A stretch of 64,000 nt of DNA, taken from the NCBI GenBank assembly GCA_963745765.1, contig CAVUYQ010000031.1:1-64000 (forward strand). The letters run 5' to 3'. Below are positions 38,446 to 46,420 of this stretch, piece by piece. The notes beneath the pieces were generated by a model. It ran no database searches. It worked only from the letters and a program-made list of their open reading frames with translations, and had not been told where the DNA came from. The position numbers and the translations under genes were made by a program. Source of the stretch: Ww85 sp963745765 (GTDB taxonomy: Bacteria; Desulfobacterota; Desulfobulbia; Desulfobulbales; Desulfocapsaceae). The stretch's first letter is position 1. Each line of letters starts with the position of its first letter.

Positions 38446-38976
38446 TCAAATAAGAATTAATTCCGGTTTATTGATTTGTCCCTGGTAATACTGGGAATGC
38501 TGTGAATCCCACAGCACGATCTCTTTTCTGTTATTTACGAACAGGTTGATAACATGTCGATCTCCATTCGAGGCCGTAACAAACATGGCTCCGAAGGCAT
38601 AATTCCGTAAAGGCACCATTGCCGCGATGGCGAAATCATCACTGTCCCAATGGGCTTGTCTTCTCGTGTCGTCTGTATTGGCAAGATCGTAAGAAGGATG
38701 TAATAATTGAACAACCTCGGCATCTTCGGGAAGGGTATATTTTGCATCACTCAATTTTATTCGCACATAGCCGAAGCGTGAGGTCAGGATTTTATGTAAA
38801 TCGTGCGCTGAAATACTTTCCTGCATATTTGCCTGTCCAGGAGCAATTGCGTAATTCATATCACTCTGTTTCGGTAATGAGGCACAGGAAGCAAGCAGGA
38901 AGGTAAGATAAAACAGACCAAAATATTTTACTGCTTTTCCAATAATGCTGGTAACCGTATTTTGATAACTGTTCAT
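38446..38976 (-). CDS. Paralogous transglutaminase-like lipoprotein with Ser at the Cys position
   Basis: About 176 residues from ATG 38976, chosen because GGAGGTGG lies just upstream; the open frame extends further to 39075. FYLTFLLASCASL is a lipobox. The domain matches the protein at 37527-38072 (HWDSDDFAIAAMVPLRNYAFG, GDRHVINLFVNN, LWDSQ, YYQGQINKPEL), but the catalytic-type Cys is replaced by Ser in W-D-S-D-D. It may be an inactive partner or have a changed chemistry. A sigma-54 promoter (39053-39068) lies 78 bases upstream and two candidate activator sites follow further up. Confidence 0.65.
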   Translation of the reverse strand: MNSYQNTVTSIIGKAVKYFGLFYLTFLLASCASLPKQSDMNYAIAPGQANMQESISAHDLHKILTSRFGYVRIKLSDAKYTLPEDAEVVQLLHPSYDLANTDDTRRQAHWDSDDFAIAAMVPLRNYAFGAMFVTASNGDRHVINLFVNNRKEIVLWDSQHSQYYQGQINKPELILI

Positions 38977-39052
38977 TGCTCCACCTCCAAGGTTTAAACT
39001 TGCTGCGCTTCCAGTCCCGATTCTCCGGAACCCTCCGGTTTGATGTTTTATT

Positions 39053-39068
39053 TGCATAACACGTGCCA
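39053..39068 (-). promoter_or_regulatory. Sigma-54 promoter of the Ser lipoprotein gene
   Basis: The minus strand reads TGGCACGTGTTATGCA: GG and GC 10 bases apart, with TGGCACG matching the consensus -24 element fully. The GC is 78 bases upstream of ATG 38976, the same spacing as the other two promoters (75 and 79). Confidence 0.78.
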
Positions 39069-39151
39069 ATAGCAAACAAATATTAACATGTTTATTATAT
39101 CCAATATTTACTTGTATTTAAAAAATTAATACCGAGATTCAAAACTATAAA

Positions 39152-39202
39152 GGGAACAATAGATGTTCACTTTAATAAACATTGTGAACTAATGTGCTCA
39201 AT
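39152..39202. promoter_or_regulatory. Two candidate activator sites upstream of the sigma-54 promoter
   Basis: Positions 39152-39170 read GGGAAC-N7-GTTCAC, matching the perfect palindrome at 36309-36329 at 15 of 19 positions. A weaker copy GTGAAC-N7-GCTCAA follows at 39184-39202. They lie roughly 90-140 bases upstream of the promoter, a usual distance for NtrC-type activators. The rest of the gap (39203-39504) shows no gene. Confidence 0.5.
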
Positions 39203-39504
39203 CCGCTTGGGGGAGTTGAAACGATAGACCGCAGTTGCGGTTTGATCTATTATCGACAGGAGGTGAGAGATTCACGCACGATACATGAAAGATGAAAACA
39301 CAAGGCAAAGCCCATAAACCACACCCTTTTATCTCCGCCGTCTCTCTTCCTGCTGAGCCTGATCGAGAATGACATGAAAAGGTCGGATACCTCTAAAGAC
39401 TGCGGTCCGGCGTAATGGATTTTTCCAGTAGCGATGGATGCTTACTGGAAGATTAATTTTATAGTTTGTAACAGGGACTCGGAGTCTGTCGGAGAATTGC
39501 AATT

Positions 39505-39622
39505 TTTTCTCAGATCAAGGCATTGCAAGGAAACGGGGAAGATCTATATAGCTGATATTACGAGATATATTTTCGAGCATAACTGAAGAGATCGGGCGGA
39601 AAGGCACGTATTCAAGATGGCC
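39505..39622 (+). repeat. Diverged copy of the dispersed element
   Basis: Keeps CAGATCAAGGCATTGCAAG, ATTTTCGAGCATAAC, GAAGAGATCGGGCG, and the ATTCAAGATGGCC end; the opposite terminus is eroded. It lies directly after the 3' end of sat-cysC and might serve as its transcript end structure. Confidence 0.7.
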
Positions 39623-39628
39623 ATCAAT

Positions 39629-41330
39629 TTATATATACCCCTGCGCCTGCAGAAGCAGCATGATTTCCTGCACGGCCTCAAGCGGGGTAATACCGGCGGT
39701 ATTGATAACCAGATCGGGGTTTGACGGCGGAATGAAGGGATCGGTGATACCGGTCACACCCTTGATTTTTCCGGACCTGGCTTTGGCATAGAGGCCCTTG
39801 CGATCGCGCTGCTCACAGATTTCCAGCGGGGTTGATACATAAACTTCGATATAGCCGCCATAACGTGAGATGAGCGTTCGGTTGGCATGTCGTGGTTCAT
39901 CATAAGGGGCGATTGGTGCACATAGTGCGATTCCGCCGTTTTTGGTTATCTCACTAGCCACAAAGCCAATTCTTGTCACGTTGAGATCACGATGCTCCCG
40001 CGAAAAAGTCAGCTCGGAGGAAAGGTTCTTACGGACGATATCACCATCAAGCAGGGTGACGGGCCGGTCGCGCATCTCCATGAACTTGACGAGCAGTACC
40101 TTGGCAATGGTTGATTTGCCGGAACCGGAGAGGCCGGTCAGGAAAATGGTGAAGCCCTGTTTTGCTTTCGGCGGAAAAGACCACTGCAGTTCCTGCATCA
40201 TGTCGGGCCAGACAAACCACTCCGGCATTTCATCGCCGTTGATCATCTTGCGCTGCAGTTCAGCAGAGGTGATTTTCGTATCCCGAAGTGTCGTCTTGAG
40301 CAGATAACGGGAAATAGCGGGCCGATGTTTCGTCATAGCCATATTCCTTCTGGGCAACCATGGCTATACCGGTCTTTTCGGCACAGTCGTGCACCAGCTG
40401 CTGGGCGGCCCCTTTCTCGTAAAAAAGTTCAACACCGCTGTTAATGTTGGCAAAAGGATCGGCATGGTCATCTGCTACCATGAAATGAGTGCAGCCAAAA
40501 TTCCTGCGCATGATGGCCTGCAGCAGTGCCTCGCGCGGGCCGGCTTTCCTTGAGGTAAAGGGTGACAGGCCGAGCAGTATCATATTCGGTGGAAATTTTT
40601 CGGTGAAAACCTGGTAGCAGCGAATATGGGTGTAAAAACTCACATCCCCGGGATGATCGAGACCGACGACCGGCTGTAGGAAGACAGAGGCGCTGACTTG
40701 ATGTGCCGCGTCAAGCACCATTTCACGATGCGCACAATGCAGGTACTGCTCGGTATGAAAGCCGAGTACCTTACGCCAGCCGTTCATGGTAAACCGGCGT
40801 ACCGTTTCCGACGGCGTCAGGCGGATTTGCAGGAAATCATAGTGAACCGGCAGGTTAATACCCTCGACACTGCCACCGATATACCAGGGCTTGACATGGT
40901 CGAAGAGTTGCCTGACGCCAGGATGGTCGGCTGAATCCGTTGTTCCGTATACACACCCGGCTTCTTCCTGCTTGTCAGGCTGCCAGATGTCTGAAACACT
41001 CAGAATCGCCAGAAGAAATCCTTCCTGATCGTTGAGGGCGACGAGCTGGCCGGCATGCAGGGTAGCGGCGGTTTCAGTACTAACATCAAGACAAACCGGA
41101 ATGGGCCAGACAGAACCGTCCGGCAGGGCCATCTCATGGAGCACCGACTGGTAGGTCTGATGGTCCATGAATCCGGTCAGTGGATAAAACCCGCGGTTGA
41201 GCAGCAGTTCGAGATCAAAAAGCTGTCGCTCGTTGAGATCAATGGTAACCAGGTCAACGGCCTGACGGCGCAGCATCTCGGCCCGCTGGAAATGAACAAC
41301 AAGCGATTCAGAATAGTCATGGTGTTTCAT
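39629..41330 (-). pseudogene. Bifunctional sulfate adenylyltransferase/adenylylsulfate kinase, frameshifted at the domain junction
   Basis: The first frame (41330-40260) is an ATP sulfurylase with NRGFYPLTGFMDHQTY, VFLQPVVGLDHPGDV and TSRKAGPREALLQAI, making adenosine 5'-phosphosulfate. The second (40357-39629) is an APS kinase with a P-loop GLSGSGKS and LLDGDIVRKNLSSELTFSREHRD, making PAPS. Its first residues (ITSAELQRKMINGDEMPEWF) are really the end of the sulfurylase, as in Sat-CysC fusion enzymes. Removing one base from the AAA (coding strand) near 40335-40345 joins YGYDE to HRPAISRYLL and gives 566 residues. PAPS feeds sulfotransferases. It follows fcl on the same strand. Confidence 0.85.
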
Positions 41331-41408
41331 GGTATATACTCTATTTAAAAGGAATCACTTTCCCCGACCTACCGGGAAATCAGCTGTTTTGCTCAAAGAC
41401 TCACGCAG

Positions 41409-42537
41409 TTACATCTTGGCACAATACCAGCGATAGGCATCGCGCAGCCCGTCCTGCAGGGAAAACTGCGGGGACCAGCCCAGGGACCTGATGCGGGAGG
41501 TATCAAGCAATTTCCGAGGGGTACCGTCCGGTTGAGCGCTATCGTATCTGGTTTCACCCGTAAATCCAACGATTTCTCTTATTATTTCAGCGACCTCGCG
41601 AATCTTGCAGTCTTCCCCGGAGCCGATATTGATAAATTCGGGCGCAGAGGATGCGATGGCTTGGTCATAATCGGAAAGTATCCCCCGGTAAACACTCCGC
41701 TCCAGACACATCACGTGATAACAGGCGTCTGCCATATCATCAACGTGAAGAAATTCACGCATGGCTGTTCCGCTCCCCCACAAATGAACAAAAGGGACAC
41801 TATTTTCATCAGCCCTCCGGGAACCGGCGGCCGTATCCTGAGAAAAAAGACCGAGGCATTGCTTGATATCATCGGGAATCGGGCCGAAAACCCTTTCATC
41901 GGCAGCTATGGCATCACTATTGTTTTCAGCCGCCAGCCTGGCAAGATGATATTTGCGCATGATGGCAGGGATCACATGGCTGTTTTCCAGGTGATAATTA
42001 TCCTGGGGACCGTACAGATTGGTCGGCATGACCGCACGATAATCGGTGCCATACTGTCGGTTATAAGATTCGCACATCTTGATGCCGGCAATCTTGGCAA
42101 CGGCGTACGGCTCGTTGGTTGGTTCCAGCAGACCGGTAAGCAGACACTCCTCTTTCATCGGCTGCGCCGCAAATTTAGGATAGATACAGGAACTGCCGAG
42201 AAAGAGCAGGCGCCCTACTCCCGTTTTATGGGCACTATCGATAACGTTTCCCTGGATCATCAGGTTATCATGTATAAATTCAGCAGGATAGGTGTTGTTG
42301 GCGTGAATACCGCCAACCTTTGCCGCGGCAAGAATCACATACTCAATGTGCTCTTTTCTGAAAAAATCCAGAACATCGGCCTGGTTGCGCAGATCAAGCT
42401 CCGAGGAGGTCCTGGTGACGACAGATCCGTACCCTTTGGCCTCGAGCAGGCGAAGCAAGGCAGAACCAACCATACCGCGATGCCCGGCAACGTAAATCCT
42501 GCTCCCGGGGGAAATTGATTGAAGGGGCTTGAGACAT
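41409..42537 (-). CDS. fcl: GDP-L-fucose synthase, frameshift just after the start
   Basis: An NADPH-dependent epimerase/reductase that converts the product of Gmd to GDP-L-fucose. It has IYVAGHRGMVGSALLR, AAAKVGGIHANNT, FLGSSCIYPKFAAQPM and NEPYAVAKIAGIKMCESYNRQYG, containing the catalytic Y-x-x-x-K. The open frame continues upstream into gmd with no start codon near the right place. The ATG at 42537 is in another frame; removing one base from the G5 run at 42507-42511 gives MSQAPSINFPGSRIYVAG and a 375-residue enzyme. The extra length relative to the common 315-320 comes from an insert near DERVFGPIPDDIKQ. The start lies 6 bases after the gmd stop. Confidence 0.88.
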
Positions 42538-42543
42538 GGCTGC

Positions 42544-43665
42544 CTACTCGTGATAATTGAAGGTTTGGAATCCCTCGGTCTGACACAGGGCGTCGCGCCT
42601 GGCCTCATCGAGATCGACACGGACCATTTCGGTGACAAGCTGCTGAAACGAGGTTCGGGGAATCCAGCCGAGATTGTTTTTGGCCTTTGACGGGTCGCCA
42701 AGCAGCGATTCCACCTCGGTCGGCCGAAAATAACGGGGATCGATACGAACAATCGTCTGTCCGACAGCGAGCCTGCCGGCACCATCTTCCCCGTCGATTT
42801 TCTCGATAGTTCCCGTCTCTTCCACACCTTCTCCCTGCCACGACAGGGTGATGCCAAGTTCGGAAGCGGCATGATCGACAAAGGACCTGACGGAATGCTG
42901 CTCGCCCGTTGCAATAACATAATCCTCGGGTGTTTCCTGCTGCAGCATCAGCCATTGCATTTCCACGTAGTCCCGGGCATGACCCCAGTCGCGTTTGGCA
43001 TTAAGATTACCGAGATAGAGGCAATCCTGCAGGCCAAGCGTAATCCGGGCAATTGCCCGGGTGATTTTCCTGGTAACAAAGGTCTCGCCCCGCCTTGGTG
43101 ATTCATGGTTGAAGAGAATGCCGTTACACCCATACAAGCCATACGCCTCACGGTAATTCACCACCATCCAGTAAGAATAAAGCTTGGCGGCGGCGTAAGG
43201 CGAACGCGGATAAAAAGGCGTCTTCTCAGTCTGGGGTGTCTCGCGCACCAGGCCGTAAAGCTCGGAAGTCGAAGCCTGGTAAAAACGTGTCTGTTCCGTC
43301 AGGCCGAGAATCCTGACCGCCTCGAGAAGCCTGAGCGTGCCAAGCGCATCCGAATTAGCGGTATACTCAGGCTCTTCAAATGACACGGCAACATGGGACT
43401 GGGCGGCAAGATTGTAGATTTCTTCCGGCTTAACCTTCTCGATGATGTGTATCAGGCTCGATGAGTCAGTCAGGTCTCCATGGTGCAGAATAAAACGCCG
43501 GTTTTTTTCATGCGGTCCCTGGTAGAGGTGATCAATCCTGTCGGTATTAAACAGCGATGTCCGTCGCTTCATTCCATGCACTTCATACCCCTTGGCAAGC
43601 AGAAACTCTGCCAGGTATGAACCATCCTGCCCGGTCACGCCGGTGATCAGTGCCTTCTTTGTCAT
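42544..43665 (-). CDS. gmd: GDP-mannose 4,6-dehydratase
   Basis: An SDR-family enzyme that converts GDP-mannose to GDP-4-keto-6-deoxymannose. It has ALITGVTGQDGSYLAEFLLAKGYE, NLAAQSHVAVSFEEPEYTAN, the catalytic STSELYG segment and Y-x-x-x-K in PRSPYAAAKLYSYWMVVNYRE, then NHESPRRGETFVTRKITRA. It is intact. I prefer ATG 43665 (MTKKALITG), with a GAGG upstream; ATG 43683 would add six residues. It heads the operon gmd-fcl-sat/cysC, which together would supply GDP-fucose and PAPS for surface glycans. Confidence 0.93.
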   Translation of the reverse strand: MTKKALITGVTGQDGSYLAEFLLAKGYEVHGMKRRTSLFNTDRIDHLYQGPHEKNRRFILHHGDLTDSSSLIHIIEKVKPEEIYNLAAQSHVAVSFEEPEYTANSDALGTLRLLEAVRILGLTEQTRFYQASTSELYGLVRETPQTEKTPFYPRSPYAAAKLYSYWMVVNYREAYGLYGCNGILFNHESPRRGETFVTRKITRAIARITLGLQDCLYLGNLNAKRDWGHARDYVEMQWLMLQQETPEDYVIATGEQHSVRSFVDHAASELGITLSWQGEGVEETGTIEKIDGEDGAGRLAVGQTIVRIDPRYFRPTEVESLLGDPSKAKNNLGWIPRTSFQQLVTEMVRVDLDEARRDALCQTEGFQTFNYHE

Positions 43666-43868
43666 AAGATTGTTACGCCTCATTTAATGATTGGATCGGT
43701 TACAGCCCAGGCGGAAAAGAAAACCAGTGCGTTAACCATTTTTTTCCTGAATAACTGGTAAGACATTAATCAGATTGGACACCTACCATACTTAACGCTG
43801 CGATGGCAAATGGATTTTCCTTCTCGCCTCAGCTAGTGCCGGTGACAGGCCGCCGATTCCGCCGTATC

Positions 43869-45553
43869 CTAGTTTTGAGCCCGGTTCAGTGCGCTGAGCA
43901 GCGCCTTGACTGAAGCAATGATGATATCGGTATCGACACCTGCCCCCCAGAAGCGCTTGCCATCGGTCCGCGTAATCTGGATATAGGCAATTGCCTTCGC
44001 GGCTGAGCCGGTATTAACGGCATGTTCATGATAACTGCAGAGTTGCCAGTTATTGCTGATTTCTGTTCTGAAGGCATTGCAAAAGGCATCCAGCGGTCCG
44101 TTGCCGGAAGCGCTCATTGCCTTCTCGACGCCATCAACCGCGATGGTTGCTTCGACTTCGGCAAAAGATAATTCCTCTTCTTTATTCGAGTGGCGTTTCA
44201 TCACCTGAAATGAATGCATATCATAGGGGGTAAGGGCTTTGAGATAGGTTGTCTTGAACGACTGATAGATTTCCTCGGGTTTGAGTTCACGCCCTTCCCT
44301 ATCGGTCAACTGCTGGATGACGCCGCCAAATTCCGGGTGCATCTCTTTTGGCATTTTCACGCCGAAATCATGATCCAGCACCCAGGCGACGCCGCCCTTG
44401 CCGGACTGGGAGTTTATCCTGATGATCGATTCATAGGTTCTGCCGACATCGCTCGGATCAATCGGCAGATAGGGAACCGCCCATTCACCATTATTCGCCG
44501 TTTCATAGCGGTTCATGCCCTTGTTGATGGCATCCTGGTGTGAACCTGAAAAAGCGGTATAGACCAGTTCGCCGGCATAGGGATGCCTGATGTGGACAGG
44601 GATGCGGTTGACCCGCTCATAGACGTCTATCAGCCGATTGATATCGTGCAGGTCAAGCTTCGGATCAACCCCCTGGGTAAAGAGGTTCAGCGCAAGGGTG
44701 ACAAGATCAACATTTCCGGTCCGCTCTCCGTTGCCGAACAAGCGTTCCTTCCACACGCTCGGCACCGGCCATCATGGCAAGTTCTGTGGCGGCAACCGCA
44801 CAACCCCGATCATTATGGGTGTGAACACTGATGATGGCCGCATCCCGGTTCTTCATGTTGCGGCAGAACCACTCGATCTGGTCGGCAAAAATATTGGGCG
44901 TGGCCAGTTCAACGGTGGCCGGAAGATTTATTATGACCGGATGAACGCGCATCGGCCTGCCACTCGTCCATTACTGCTTCGCATATTTCAAGGGCGAAAT
45001 CAAGCTCGGTCCCGGTGAAACTCTCCGGTGAATACTGGTAGCGAAAGTTCGTTTCCGGATAATTTTTCGCCTCTTGCCGGATCTGCCGGGCACCCGTTAC
45101 AGCCAATTCAATGATTTCCTGCCGGCTCATCTGGAAAACAACATCACGCTGCAGCGTTGAGGTGGAGTTATACAGATGCAGGATGACATCCCTGGCCCCC
45201 TTGATAGACTCAAAGGTCCTGGTAATCAGGTGCTCCCGCGCCTGGGTCAACACCTGGAGGCTGACGCCTTCGGGAATAAGATCATCTTCAATAAGGGTGC
45301 GGGTAAAATCAAATTCCACCTGGGCTGCCGAGGGAAACCCGACCTCGATCTCCTTGAAACCGATGTCAAGGAGCAAATGCCACATCTCCAGCTTCCTGCT
45401 CAGGCTCATCGGCTGGATCAGGGCCTGGTTGCCGTCTCGAAGATCAACACTGCACCATGCTGGCGCGCTGGCAATGATCTTGTCAGGCCATGTCCTGGCC
45501 GGCAGCTGTACACGTGGATAGGGGCGGTATTTGCTTACTGATTCCGGTATCAT
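43869..45553 (-). pseudogene. leuA: 2-isopropylmalate synthase, two frameshifts
   Basis: The committed enzyme of leucine synthesis, joining acetyl-CoA and 2-ketoisovalerate. Three frames carry its parts: YRPYPRVQLPARTWPDKI, CSVDLRDGNQALIQPM (active site) and EIEVGFPSAAQVEFDF; then VIINLPATVELATPNIFADQ and VHTHNDRGCAVAATELAMMAGAERVEGTL; then FGNGERTGNVDLVTLALNLF and the regulatory domain with SGNGPLDAFCNAF. Each break (near 44950 and 44750) is one surplus base; restoring both gives 560 residues, the length of the long LeuA class. Leucine auxotrophy is unlikely given the intact attenuator upstream, so I suspect errors. Confidence 0.88.
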
Positions 45554-45590
45554 TGGGATCTCCCGTTGTTCCTGCTGAATTATTACATTA

Positions 45591-45761
45591 GGCTACCTTG
45601 AAAAATTGTCCTTTTGCCCCAACTCTGCGTTGCATGCGAATATTTTATCCTCTGAAAATAAAACATATGCACCCCAAGAGCACTTCCTTCGGGGCGCCTA
45701 TCGGCAAAATTTTCACACGCGCCTTGATTTTGAACCAAAATCCTAATTTCACAAGGTACCC
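45591..45761 (-). repeat. Full-length dispersed element inside the leuA leader
   Basis: About 170 bp, matching the copies at 29685-29855, 46211-46377 and 61667-61833 in reverse orientation on the plus strand. It occupies most of the space between the leu attenuator (ending 45769) and ATG 45553, so it is part of the leuA transcript when attenuation is relieved. Confidence 0.85.
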
Positions 45762-45768
45762 ATTGTAC

Positions 45769-45802
45769 AAAAAAAAAGGCCGCGGTCATAAAAACCGCGG
45801 CC
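45769..45802 (-). terminator. Leu attenuator terminator
   Basis: On the minus strand GGCCGCGGT-TTTTATG-ACCGCGGCC is followed by nine T residues, a strong intrinsic terminator. It follows the leucine-rich leader ORF by about 25 bases. CCGCGG also occurs in the leader ORF (within ACCGCGGTG at about 45843-45851), giving the competing pairing an attenuator requires. Confidence 0.85.
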
Positions 45803-45825
45803 TGACTATCGGGGTCTGACTGACG

Positions 45826-45900
45826 CTACAATGGTCCGACCCACACCGCGGTGCTTTGTCGTAGTTCCAGTAGTAGAGACAGAGACAAACCTGAAATCAT
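45826..45900 (-). CDS. Leucine-operon leader peptide (leuL-type)
   Basis: A 24-codon ORF reading MISGLSLSLLLELRQSTAVW and ending VGPL, with GGGAAAC upstream of the ATG at 45900. Seven of 24 residues are leucine, five of them crowded within residues 5-11 as TTG, CTG, CTA, CTA and CTG codons. With a downstream antiterminator option (ACCGCGGTG) and a strong terminator, this is a classic translation-coupled attenuator: when charged leucine tRNA is scarce, ribosomes stall at the Leu codons and the terminator cannot form. It controls leuA, 270 bases downstream. Too short for normal gene calling. Confidence 0.82.
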   Translation of the reverse strand: MISGLSLSLLLELRQSTAVWVGPL

Positions 45901-45977
45901 GGTGTTTCCCGTTTTAAATATCTTGATTTTTACTCCTCATCCCTTAACAGGACAAGTAACTTCACAAGGTTAGGCAC

Positions 45978-46007
45978 ACAGTAATCCCGCCTATGAAGGG
46001 TTGTCAA
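45978..46007 (-). promoter_or_regulatory. Sigma-70-type promoter of the leu leader
   Basis: On the minus strand TTGACA (46007-46002), an 18-base spacer and TACTGT (45983-45978). It lies about 80 bases before the leader ATG at 45900, consistent with a leader transcript. Confidence 0.6.
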
Positions 46008-46103
46008 GGCTATTTTTTAGATCAAGCTGCGGACAAAGGTATTCTCTTTACCGCCAAGGGGCGGATAATCGTTTATACTAACTTGATGCTCGTTCAATGT
46101 TGG

Positions 46104-46132
46104 TTGACATAATTGACTGATATTTCTATAGT
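46104..46132 (+). promoter_or_regulatory. Sigma-70-type promoter upstream of ilvB
   Basis: TTGACA (46104-46109), a 17-base spacer and TATAGT (46127-46132), near consensus. The start would be about 46139, so the ilvB leader is about 280 bases and contains a full repeat copy. I see no leader peptide or attenuator in it. Confidence 0.65.
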
Positions 46133-46210
46133 CCAAGGTTCGATCTAAGCAACCGGGTATTCCCGGATTATCCCTTTCCAGAAAGGAATGAGGCCACCGT
46201 GAATAATCAT

Positions 46211-46377
46211 GGGTACTTGAATAATGAGATTATTCGATCGAGATCAAGACATGCAAGAAAATTTACCGTTGGCGCCCCGCAGGAAGTACTCTTGGGGTCC
46301 ATATTTTTGATATTCCGAGGGTAAAATTTCGAGCATAACGAAGAGATCGGGCGAAAAGGCAATTATTCAAGGTGGCC
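46211..46377 (+). repeat. Full-length dispersed element in the ilvB leader
   Basis: It runs from GGGTACTTGAATAATGAG to ATTATTCAAGGTGGCC and is nearly identical to the copy at 61667-61833, including the GGCGCCCCGCAGGAAGTACT hairpin and TTTCGAGCATAACGAAGAG. Family ends are repeated outside it (GGCCACCGTGAATAAT before, ATTCAAGGTGGTC after at 46384-46396), so nested or decayed copies are stacked here. Confidence 0.85.
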
Positions 46378-46420
46378 TCAGGTTATTCAAGGTGGTCATA
46401 AGAAGCAGAGGAAAAATACG

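Noticed and set aside
39270..39440. Possible c-di-GMP (GEMM) riboswitch from CACGCAC and GCAAAGCC-like fragments
   Set aside because: The core GGGCAAAC, tetraloop and receptor pairing are not found in order, so the resemblance is only in short words.
41532..42518. 328-codon plus-strand ORF opposite fcl
   Set aside because: It is the antisense shadow of GDP-fucose synthase, whose catalytic motifs are on the minus strand.
45583..45789. 68-codon minus-strand ORF before leuA
   Set aside because: It is formed by the repeat element and the attenuator, with no start site of its own.
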